Shown one piece after another: positions 28,806 through 36,064 of a DNA stretch of 64,000 nucleotides (position 1 is the stretch's first letter; the number at the start of each line of letters is the position of its first letter). The notes beneath the pieces were generated by a model. It made no database searches. It worked only from the letters and a program-made list of their open reading frames with translations, and was not told where the DNA came from. The DNA comes from Herbiconiux sp. A18JL235 (GTDB lineage: Bacteria > Actinomycetota > Actinomycetes > Actinomycetales > Microbacteriaceae): contig NZ_CP162511.1 of the NCBI RefSeq assembly GCF_040939305.1, forward strand, positions 682,001-746,000, in the 5' to 3' direction. The position numbers were made by a program, and so were the translations under genes.

Positions 28806-30299
28806 ATGGAACAGCTGGAGAAAGACGTCGTCATCGTGGGGGCGGGAGCGACCGGGCTCACTGCTGCCGTTGCCCTGCAGCGGGCGGGCCTCTCGGTGAT
28901 CGTGCTCGAGGCGCGTGACCGCATCGGCGGCAGGCTGTGGACGAACCACATCGACGGGCAGATGTTCGAGATCGGCGGCCAGTGGGTCTCGCCCGACCAG
29001 ACCGCGCTGCTCGAGACGCTCGACGAACTCGGGCTGGAGACCTACTCCCGCTACCGTGAGGGCGAGAGCGTCTACATCGGCACCGACGGCGTGGCCAAGC
29101 GCTTCACGGGCGACATCTTCCCCGCCAGCGAGCGCACCGAGGCCGAGATCGAGCGGCTCATCGCCGTGCTCGACGAGCTCGTCGCCCAGACCGACCCGGC
29201 CGCCCCGTGGGAGCATCCGCACGCAGAGGAGTTCGACCGCATCTCCTTCCGCTCCTGGCTCGAGTCGCAGAGCGACGACGCCGAGGCGCGCGAGAACATC
29301 GCCCTGTTCATCGCCGACGCCATGCTCACGAAGCCCGCTCACGCGTTCTCGCTGCTGCAGGCCCTTCTCATGGCGGCCAGCGCGGGGAGCTTCAGCCACC
29401 TCGTCGACGCCGACTTCATCCTCGACAAGCGCGTCGTGGGAGGCCTGCAGCAGGTGCCGTTGAAGCTCGCCGAGACCCTGGGCCTTGCCGACGTGCGCCT
29501 CTCGCAGCCGGTGCGGCGCATCCGCTGGTCGTCGGCCGCGCTGCCCGACGGCGCCGTCGAGGGCGAGCCGGTGGAGGTGTTCACCGACGAGCTCGTGGTC
29601 ACCGCGAAGCGCGTCATCGTCGCGGTGCCGCCGAACCTCTACAACCGCATCGAGTACGCCCCCAATCTGCCGCGCCTGCGCCAGCAGTCTCAGCAGCACC
29701 AGTCGCTCGGCCTCGTCATCAAGGTGCACGCCACCTACGAGACGCCGTTCTGGCGCGAGGCGGGCCTCTCGGCCACCGCCTTCAGCCCCTACCAGCTGGT
29801 GCACGAGGCCTACGACAACACCAACCACGGCGAGAGCCGCGGCACCCTGGTGGGCTTCGTCTCCGACAAGAAGGCCGACGACGTGTTCCTGCTGCCGGCC
29901 GAGGAGCGCAAGCGCCGCATCCTCGAGTCGCTCGCCGCCTACTACGGCCCGCAGGCGCTCGAGCCCGTCGTGTACTTCGAGAGCGACTGGGCCGCCGAGG
30001 AGTGGACCCAGGGCGCCTACGCGGCTAGCTTCGATCTGGGCGGACTCACCCGCTACGGGGCACTGCAGCTCGAACCGGTGGGGCCGCTCCGCTTCGGGTC
30101 GAGCGATCTCGCGCCCGAGGGGTACCAGCACGTCGACGGCGCCATCCGCGTGGGCCGCCGGCTCGCCGCCGAGGTCGCGGAGTCGCTGAACGGCGGCGAC
30201 GCGGCCGGCAGCGCACCGGCACCCGGCACCGCCGGCGCCAGCACCGCATCCGTCACCGCAGCATCCACCGCCACCGTCACCGAAGGAGCAACCGCATGA
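28806..30299 (+). CDS. Flavin amine oxidase, putrescine oxidase-like
   Basis: A 497-residue FAD enzyme of the monoamine oxidase superfamily. The N-terminus has VIVGAGATGLTAAVALQ and an Arg-rich flavin loop (RDRIGGRLWT). The C-terminus has the second FAD segment ending GYQHVDGAIRVGRRLAAEVA. Overall it resembles the putrescine oxidases of Rhodococcus and Micrococcus, so oxidation of putrescine to 4-aminobutanal with release of ammonia and peroxide is the favoured activity; other primary amines are possible. An AGAG-type site precedes the ATG at 28806. The last four bases overlap the aldehyde dehydrogenase gene (ATGA), which fits channelled expression. Confidence 0.88.
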   Translation: MEQLEKDVVIVGAGATGLTAAVALQRAGLSVIVLEARDRIGGRLWTNHIDGQMFEIGGQWVSPDQTALLETLDELGLETYSRYREGESVYIGTDGVAKRFTGDIFPASERTEAEIERLIAVLDELVAQTDPAAPWEHPHAEEFDRISFRSWLESQSDDAEARENIALFIADAMLTKPAHAFSLLQALLMAASAGSFSHLVDADFILDKRVVGGLQQVPLKLAETLGLADVRLSQPVRRIRWSSAALPDGAVEGEPVEVFTDELVVTAKRVIVAVPPNLYNRIEYAPNLPRLRQQSQQHQSLGLVIKVHATYETPFWREAGLSATAFSPYQLVHEAYDNTNHGESRGTLVGFVSDKKADDVFLLPAEERKRRILESLAAYYGPQALEPVVYFESDWAAEEWTQGAYAASFDLGGLTRYGALQLEPVGPLRFGSSDLAPEGYQHVDGAIRVGRRLAAEVAESLNGGDAAGSAPAPGTAGASTASVTAASTATVTEGATA

Positions 30300-31681
30300 G
30301 CAGCCTCTACGCCGTCGTCGACCCCGCCACCGGCGAGACCCTGAGCGAGTACCCCACCATCACCGACGGGGAGCTGCAGGCCGCAGTCGCCTCCGCCTCG
30401 GAGGCCTTCGAGGGTTGGTCGCGCCGGGCGCCGGTGGCCGACCGCGCCAAGCTCATCGCGCGCGTCGCCGAACTGCACACCGAACGTCGTGAGGCGCTCG
30501 CCGAGATCGCCGTGCGCGAGATGGGCAAGCCGCTCGAGCAGGCGCTCGGCGAGGTCGACTTCGCCGCCGCCATCTACCAGTACTACGTCGACAACGGCGA
30601 GACCTTCCTCGCCGACGAGCCCATCGAGCTCTCCGACGGCAGCGGCTCGGCGTTCGTCCGCCGCGCGGGCATCGGGGTGCTGCTCGGCATCATGCCGTGG
30701 AACTTCCCGTACTACCAGGTGGCTCGGTTCGCCGGGCCCAACATCGTCGCGGGCAACACCATCCTGCTGAAGCACGCCCCGCAGTGCCCCGAGTCGGCGG
30801 TCGCCATGCAGGAGATCTTCGAGCAGGCCGCGAGCGAGCTCGGTGCGCCCTCGGGCGTGTACGTCAACATCTTCGCCAGCAACGAGCAGATCGCCGAGGT
30901 CATCGCCGACCCGCGCGTGCAGGGCGTGTCGGTGACGGGCTCGGAGCGGGCGGGAGCCGCGGTCGCCGAGCTCGCCGGCAAGCACCTCAAGAAGGTCGTG
31001 CTCGAGATGGGCGGGTCCGACCCGTTCATCCTGCTCTCCACCGACGACCTGGATGCGGCGGTGCAGGATGCGGTGAACGCCCGCCTCGACAACAACGGCC
31101 AGTCGTGCAACGCCGCCAAGCGCTTCGTCGTCATCGACGGGCTCTACGAGGAGTTCGCGAAGAAGTTCACCGAGGTCTTCACCGCCGTGCAGCCCGCGCC
31201 GCCGATGGCCGACGGCACCGAGCTCGGCCCGCTGTCGTCGACCGCCGCCGCGGAGCGGCTCGGCGAGCAGGTCGACCGGGCGGTCGCTCAGGGCGCCACG
31301 GTGCTGGCGGCAGGCTCGCGCTCGGGCAACTACTTCGGGCCCACCGTGCTCGCCGACGTCACCCCCGAGATGGACGCCTACCGCGAGGAGTTCTTCGGCC
31401 CCGTCGCCGCGCTCTACCGGGTGGGCTCCGAGGAGGAGGCGGTGCGGCTCGCCAACGACACCCCGTTCGGTCTCGGCTCCTACGTCTACACCACCGACCA
31501 GGAGCAGGCGCTCCGGGTCGCCGACGCGATCGACGCGGGGATGGTGTGGATCAACCTCGTGCTCGGCGATGCCGCAGAACTGCCGTTCGGCGGAGTGAAG
31601 CGCTCGGGCTCGGGCCGTGAGATGGGCCGCTTCGCGCTCGAGGAGTTCGTGAACAAGAAGCTCATCCGCATCGCCGGCTGA
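30296..31681 (+). CDS. NAD(P)-dependent aldehyde dehydrogenase (4-aminobutanal or succinate semialdehyde)
   Basis: A 461-residue aldehyde dehydrogenase, slightly short for the family, as in the GabD1-like group of actinobacteria. Motifs are MPWNFPYYQVARFAGPN, Glu237 in LEMGGSDPFIL and catalytic Cys271 in NNGQSCNAAKRF. It is coupled to the amine oxidase gene, so the natural substrate may be 4-aminobutanal, giving GABA for the gab operon. By sequence group, succinate semialdehyde is the other candidate. The two can only be separated by assay. Confidence 0.9.
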   Translation: MSSLYAVVDPATGETLSEYPTITDGELQAAVASASEAFEGWSRRAPVADRAKLIARVAELHTERREALAEIAVREMGKPLEQALGEVDFAAAIYQYYVDNGETFLADEPIELSDGSGSAFVRRAGIGVLLGIMPWNFPYYQVARFAGPNIVAGNTILLKHAPQCPESAVAMQEIFEQAASELGAPSGVYVNIFASNEQIAEVIADPRVQGVSVTGSERAGAAVAELAGKHLKKVVLEMGGSDPFILLSTDDLDAAVQDAVNARLDNNGQSCNAAKRFVVIDGLYEEFAKKFTEVFTAVQPAPPMADGTELGPLSSTAAAERLGEQVDRAVAQGATVLAAGSRSGNYFGPTVLADVTPEMDAYREEFFGPVAALYRVGSEEEAVRLANDTPFGLGSYVYTTDQEQALRVADAIDAGMVWINLVLGDAAELPFGGVKRSGSGREMGRFALEEFVNKKLIRIAG

Positions 31682-31708
31682 GCCCTGTCGGCCGTTCGGG
31701 CGAGTGCC

Positions 31709-31714
31709 TAGGCT
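31709..31714 (+). promoter_or_regulatory. -10 box for leaderless monooxygenase-like gene
   Basis: TAGGCT lies exactly six bases before the ATG at 31721, with no ribosome site between. Confidence 0.5.
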
Positions 31715-31720
31715 GAGCAC

Positions 31721-32017
31721 ATGATCGTGATCTCTGTGCTCGAACTGCGGCTCAAGCCCGAACGGGTCGGCTCGGCCGACGACATCCTCCGCGACACCCT
31801 GAACGACACCCGCGCGAGGCCCGGGTGCCTCGGGGTGGAGGTGGCGATCGACGTCGACGACCCCGCCCACATCGTGGTGGTCGAGAAGTGGGAGTCGCTC
31901 GAGGCCGACGACGACTACCGGGCTTGGCGGGCGAGCCCCGAGGGGGCGAGCGCGCTGGGCTCGGTGATCGCGGAGGCGCCGGCACTCAGCCGGTCGCTGC
32001 TGCGCGACGACATCTGA
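31721..32017 (+). CDS. Small ABM-fold protein (antibiotic biosynthesis monooxygenase-like)
   Basis: A 98-residue protein with the pattern of a dimeric alpha-beta barrel: a first strand (MIVISVLELRLKPE), a helix with repeated Asp/Arg, GCLGVEVAIDVDDPAHIVVVEKWES and a C-terminal helix. Members include quinol monooxygenases and heme-degrading enzymes, but many have no known role. It is preceded by its own leaderless promoter, so it is not simply part of the amine oxidase operon. A GC-rich hairpin follows the stop codon. Confidence 0.8.
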   Translation: MIVISVLELRLKPERVGSADDILRDTLNDTRARPGCLGVEVAIDVDDPAHIVVVEKWESLEADDDYRAWRASPEGASALGSVIAEAPALSRSLLRDDI

Positions 32018-32045
32018 GGTCTCCGGGTCGGGGCGTCGTGAGCGG

Positions 32046-32062
32046 CGGATGCGGCGCATCCG
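32046..32062. terminator. Short perfect hairpin after the ABM-fold gene
   Basis: CGGATGC (32046-32052), a GGC loop and GCATCCG (32056-32062) form a seven-pair stem 28 bases after the stop. It is one of several GGATGC/GCATCC inverted pairs at gene ends in this window. Confidence 0.5.
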
Positions 32063-32295
32063 TCGACTTCTGGTGCGCGGTCGTGTAACGTTGGTCAGTC
32101 GGCTCTAGACACCGCGAGTTGCATCGCGGAAGGGTTTGTAAGTCTGGTGGGCCGGTTTCCCAGTCAGTGCGCTGTTGCGCTGGTCACTGGTGAATGTCGC
32201 GTACGACACGGCCCCGGGGTACAGAATCCGGGTTCACGAAAGCACTTCCAGCTTGCGCTGGGGTGTGCGCATCACGAGATAACCCGGAAAGAATC
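32063..32295 (+). promoter_or_regulatory. Promoter and structured 5' leader of the DEAD-box helicase
   Basis: TCGACT (32063-32068), a 17-base spacer and TAACGT (32086-32091) form a plausible promoter, giving a leader of about 200 bases. Within it CCAGC/GCTGG, CAGTG/CACTG and CCCGG/CCGGG pairs can fold into several stems, ending shortly before the GGAAAG ribosome site. Long leaders that control RNA stability or temperature response are known for other DEAD-box helicase genes. I do not recognise a named RNA family here. Confidence 0.5.
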
Positions 32296-34290
32296 ATGCC
32301 CAAATCGCACAAGTCCGGCGGCTTCAAGCCCGCCAAGAACTACGACCCCCGCGCCGCGAAGAGCGGCACCAAGGCCGGCAGTCGGAGCCCCGGCCACCGC
32401 GGCTACCGCCCCGTCGAGGAGGAGCCGCGCAAGGCCCGTTGGAACGCCGACGAGCGTGCAGCCCGCGGTGCGGCGCCGAGCTCGCGCGGAGAGCGCGACC
32501 GTTTCTCGCGTGACGAGCGCCCGGCGCGTACCGATCGCTTCTCTCGCGATGACCGTCCGGCGCGCACCGACCGTCCTGCCCGCGATGATCGTTTCTCGCG
32601 TGACGACCGCCCGGCGCGTGCCGACCGTTTCTCCCGCGACGACCGTCCGGCTCGTGACGACCGTTCGGCGCGTACCGATCGCTTCTCTCGCGATGACCGA
32701 CCGGCGCGCACCGACCGTCCTGCCCGCGATGACCGTTTCTCGCGTGATGACCGTCTGGCGCGCAATGACCGTTTCTCGCGTGATGACCGTCCGGCCCGTG
32801 ACGACCGTTTCTCGCGTGATGACCGTCCCCGCTACGAGAAGCCCAGCCGTGAGAACGGGTTCAACCGCTCAGGCCCCCGCGCCGGTGGGTTCGAGCGTCG
32901 CGACGACCGGCCCGCACGCGACGACCGGCCCGCCCGCGACTCCCGTGGCACCGCCGGCCGCGGCTTCGACCGCGACCGCGACGCACGCGGCCCCCGCGAC
33001 TCCTCCTTCTACCCGTCCCGCGACGCCAAGTCCGCTCCCGCCTTCCACGGCGACGACGACGTGGTGCTCGAGCGCCTCGAGGCGCAGGCCATCACCGCCT
33101 CCGACGTCGAGGGCGTGACCTTCGCCGAGCTCGGTCTCGGCGGCAACATCACCCGTGCCCTCGCCGAGCTCGGCGCCGAGCGTCCCTTCCCCATCCAGGC
33201 CGCGACCATCCCCGACGTGCTCGCCGGAAAAGACGTGCTCGGCCGTGGCCGCACCGGCAGCGGCAAGACCATCGCCTTCGGCGCCCCGCTGGTCGAGCGC
33301 CTGATGGAGAACGGCGGCGGCGCGAACCGCAAGCCGGGCCGCAAGCCCCGCGCGCTCATCCTCGCCCCCACCCGCGAGCTCGCCCTGCAGATCGACCGCA
33401 CGGTGCAGCCCATCGCCCGCTCGGTAGGCCTGTTCACCACCCAGATCTACGGCGGTGTGCCGCAGCACCGTCAGGTGGGTGCGCTGCAGCGCGGTGTCGA
33501 CATCATCATCGGCACGCCCGGTCGCATCGAAGACCTCATCGAGCAGCGTCGACTCGACCTCTCCGAGGTCTCGGTCACCGTGCTCGACGAGGCCGACCAC
33601 ATGTGCGACCTGGGCTTCCTCGAGCCGGTGCAGCGCATCCTGCGTCGCACGAAGTCGGGCGGCCAGAGGCTGCTGTTCTCGGCGACCCTCGACAAGGGTG
33701 TCGCCGCGCTCGTGAACGAGTTCCTCGTCGAGCCCGCCGTGCACGAGGTCGCGGGCGAAGACCAGGCGTCGTCGACCATCGACCACCGTGTGCTGATCGT
33801 CGACCACCGCGACAAGGGCGCCGTCATCGAGCAGCTCGCCGACCGTGAGGGCAAGACGCTCATCTTCGCCCGCACCCGCGCCTACGCCGAGACGCTCGCC
33901 GAGCAGCTCGAAGACGCCGGGTTCCCGGCGACGAGCCTGCACGGCGACCTCAACCAGTCGCGCCGCACCCGCAACCTGCAGCTGCTCACGAGCGGCCGGG
34001 TGAACGTGCTGGTGGCGACCGACGTCGCGGCCCGCGGCATCCACGTCGACGACATCGACCTCGTCATCCAGGCCGACGCGCCCGACGAGTACAAGACCTA
34101 CCTCCACCGTGCCGGCCGCACCGGCCGCGCGGGCAAGAAGGGCACCGTCGTCACCATCATCGGTCGCAGCCGCGGCCGACGGATGCAGGAGCTGCTCGGC
34201 CGCGCTGAGATCGAGGCCGAGATGGTCACCGTGGTTCCGGGCGACCGGCTCGTGAGCGAGCTCGCTGCCGACGCGACCCGGGCGAACTGA
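32296..34290 (+). CDS. DEAD/DEAH-box RNA helicase with repetitive disordered N-terminus
   Basis: A 664-residue ATP-dependent RNA helicase. Residues 1 to about 250 are charged and disordered, dominated by repeats of DRFSRDDRPAR. The core follows with the Q-motif (PFPIQAATIP), Walker A GRTGSGKT (318-325), PTRELALQ, DEAD at 431-434, SAT, and the second RecA domain with ARGIHVDDIDLV and HRAGRTGRAG. This order matches RhlE/CsdA-type helicases that unwind RNA in ribosome assembly or cold adaptation. The ATG at 32296 has a GGAAAG site. The downstream transporter gene begins six bases after the stop. Confidence 0.93.
   Translation: MPKSHKSGGFKPAKNYDPRAAKSGTKAGSRSPGHRGYRPVEEEPRKARWNADERAARGAAPSSRGERDRFSRDERPARTDRFSRDDRPARTDRPARDDRFSRDDRPARADRFSRDDRPARDDRSARTDRFSRDDRPARTDRPARDDRFSRDDRLARNDRFSRDDRPARDDRFSRDDRPRYEKPSRENGFNRSGPRAGGFERRDDRPARDDRPARDSRGTAGRGFDRDRDARGPRDSSFYPSRDAKSAPAFHGDDDVVLERLEAQAITASDVEGVTFAELGLGGNITRALAELGAERPFPIQAATIPDVLAGKDVLGRGRTGSGKTIAFGAPLVERLMENGGGANRKPGRKPRALILAPTRELALQIDRTVQPIARSVGLFTTQIYGGVPQHRQVGALQRGVDIIIGTPGRIEDLIEQRRLDLSEVSVTVLDEADHMCDLGFLEPVQRILRRTKSGGQRLLFSATLDKGVAALVNEFLVEPAVHEVAGEDQASSTIDHRVLIVDHRDKGAVIEQLADREGKTLIFARTRAYAETLAEQLEDAGFPATSLHGDLNQSRRTRNLQLLTSGRVNVLVATDVAARGIHVDDIDLVIQADAPDEYKTYLHRAGRTGRAGKKGTVVTIIGRSRGRRMQELLGRAEIEAEMVTVVPGDRLVSELAADATRAN
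32497..32828 (+). repeat. In-gene tandem repeats encoding DRFSRDDRPAR units
   Basis: About ten imperfect units of 18-36 bases, based on GACCGTTTCTCGCGTGATGACCG-like words, run through the helicase N-terminus. They keep the frame and vary mainly at third positions (CGC/CGT, GAC/GAT). Confidence 0.85.
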
Positions 34291-34295
34291 CCCGG

Positions 34296-35264
34296 ATGGC
34301 AGCACCCGCCGTCGGCGCGCCGCGCGCGAGCCGCCTGCCGCTGTGGCTGGCGATCGTGGTCGCGGTCGTCTGCGGCGTGCTCATGGCGACGCAGTCGCGG
34401 GTGAACGGCGAGTTCGGCAAGCGCATCGGCGACGGGTACACGGCGGCGGCCATCAGCTTCGGCATCGGCCTCGTGATCGTGGCGGTGATCGTCGCGTTCA
34501 CGCCCTCGGCGCGGCACGGTGCCCGCACCGCGCTGCGCGAGGTGCGCGAGCGGAGGCTGCCGGCCTGGATGCTGCTCGGCGGCATCGGCGGCGCGGTCTT
34601 CGTGCTCTCGCAAGGGCTCGCCTCAGCGCTCGTCGGCGTCTCGCTGTTCACCATCGCGTTCATCGGCGGGCAGACCATCTCGGGCCTCGTCGTCGACCGC
34701 GTGGGCATCGGGCCGGGCGGTCGCCGCTACCTGACCCCGCGGCGGGTGCTGGGCGCCGGCATCGCGTTCGCCGTCGTCGTCTGGTCGGTGGTGGCGCACG
34801 TCGATCCCGAGATCCCGGTGTGGCTCCTGCTCCTCCCCTTCGCCGCCGGGTGCGTGCAGGCGGTGCAGCAGGCCGTGAACGGACGCGTCGCCGCGGTGGC
34901 GGGTTCGGCCGTGAGCTCGACGCTGTTCAACTTCTGCGCCGGCACCGCGGTGCTCGTGCTGATCGCCCTGGTGCATGCGGGCCTCACGGGCGGCTTCCCC
35001 GCCTCCCTCCCGACCGAGTGGTGGCTGTATCTCGGCGGTCCGCTCGGCGTCGCGTTCATCTTCGGGCTCTCGACCGCCGTGCGTACCACGGGCGTGCTGC
35101 TGCTCAGCCTGTGCTCCATCTCGGGCCAGCTGCTCGGCTCGATCGCCATCGACCTCATCGCCCCCGGCTCCGGCCACGGCGTCGACTGGACCACCCCGAT
35201 CGCCGCCGTGCTCGTCGTGGTGGCGGTGCTCGTCGTCTCGCTGCCCTCGCGCGGCCGGCTCTAG
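34296..35264 (+). CDS. DMT family transporter, duplicated YdcZ/DUF606 type
   Basis: A 322-residue protein with ten predicted helices forming two copies of the five-helix DUF606 (YdcZ) unit. Copy one contains ATQSRVNGEFGKRIGDGYTAAAISF; copy two contains VQQAVNGRVAAVAGSAVSSTLFNF. The matching Q-x-x-VNG-x-(F/V) segments show the duplication. Members belong to the drug/metabolite transporter superfamily; substrates are mostly unknown. It starts six bases after the helicase stop and overlaps the convergent EcfT gene by four bases. Confidence 0.87.
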   Translation: MAAPAVGAPRASRLPLWLAIVVAVVCGVLMATQSRVNGEFGKRIGDGYTAAAISFGIGLVIVAVIVAFTPSARHGARTALREVRERRLPAWMLLGGIGGAVFVLSQGLASALVGVSLFTIAFIGGQTISGLVVDRVGIGPGGRRYLTPRRVLGAGIAFAVVVWSVVAHVDPEIPVWLLLLPFAAGCVQAVQQAVNGRVAAVAGSAVSSTLFNFCAGTAVLVLIALVHAGLTGGFPASLPTEWWLYLGGPLGVAFIFGLSTAVRTTGVLLLSLCSISGQLLGSIAIDLIAPGSGHGVDWTTPIAAVLVVVAVLVVSLPSRGRL

Positions 35265-36064
35265 GCGCCCAGCGTCACGACGATCGCGGCGGTCGCCGCC
35301 CAGAGCAGCAGCACGAACACCCCGTCGCGCACGCGGAACGGCACGAGGTGCCGCTCGGTGCGGGTGGGGTGGGCGCCGAAGGCGCGCGAGTCCATCGCGA
35401 GCGCGACCCGCTCGGCGTGGCGGATGCCGCCCGCGAGCAGCGGCACCACGTAGCCGACCCACCGTCGCGCCGCCGCGATCGGCCCGCGCCCCCTGGCCAT
35501 GCCGCGCACGCGGTGCGCCTGCCTGATGAGCTCGAGCTCGTGCCCGAACCGCGGCACGAAGCGGTAGGCCGCGAGGGCGGTGTACCCGACCCGGTACGGC
35601 ACGCGGAGCTGCTGCACGAGCGCCCGCACCAGGTCGGGGCCCGAGGTCGTGAGCCCGGCGACCAGAGACAGCATCACGATGCCGACGAGCCGGGTCGCGG
35701 TCGTGGCCCCCACGACGAGCGCCCCGAGGGTGAAGTCGAAGTCGCCCACCGACACCAGCACGGGCGATCCGTCGACCCGCTCGCCGTCGGCCCACAGCCC
35801 GAAACTCACCGTGAGCACCGCGGTGGCCGCGGGGAGGGTGAGGAGCAGCAGCACAAGCGTGCGCCCCGAGAGGTGCGCGCCGGCGACGATCAGCACCAGC
35901 GCCAGCCCGATCAGGGCGAGCGGCACCGCGAGCTCGTGCGCCACGATCAGCACCACCATGCCCGGCAGCACCCCGGCGATCTTCGCGAGCGGGTTGAGTC
36001 GGTGCAGGAAGCTCAGCGGGCCGTGCCCGACACGACCGGCGTACGGGTCGACGGCGATGCTCAC
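35261..36064 (-). CDS. ECF transporter T component (EcfT/YkoC-like)
   Basis: A 267-residue membrane protein with about five helices, the scaffold subunit of an energy-coupling-factor importer. It shows the start YAGRVGHGPLSFLHRLNPLAK, typical of EcfT, and the paired short motifs that contact the ATPases: AYRFVPRFGHELELIRQAHRVRG with RAG-like ARG, and AERVALAMDSRAFG. Its ATG overlaps the end of the ATPase gene by four bases (minus strand), so the two are translated together. Confidence 0.9.
   Translation of the reverse strand: MSIAVDPYAGRVGHGPLSFLHRLNPLAKIAGVLPGMVVLIVAHELAVPLALIGLALVLIVAGAHLSGRTLVLLLLTLPAATAVLTVSFGLWADGERVDGSPVLVSVGDFDFTLGALVVGATTATRLVGIVMLSLVAGLTTSGPDLVRALVQQLRVPYRVGYTALAAYRFVPRFGHELELIRQAHRVRGMARGRGPIAAARRWVGYVVPLLAGGIRHAERVALAMDSRAFGAHPTRTERHLVPFRVRDGVFVLLLWAATAAIVVTLGA

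Noticed and set aside
32497..32828. Possible CRISPR-like array
   Set aside because: The repeats are irregular, in frame, and encode a continuous protein; there are no spacers of constant length and no cas genes.
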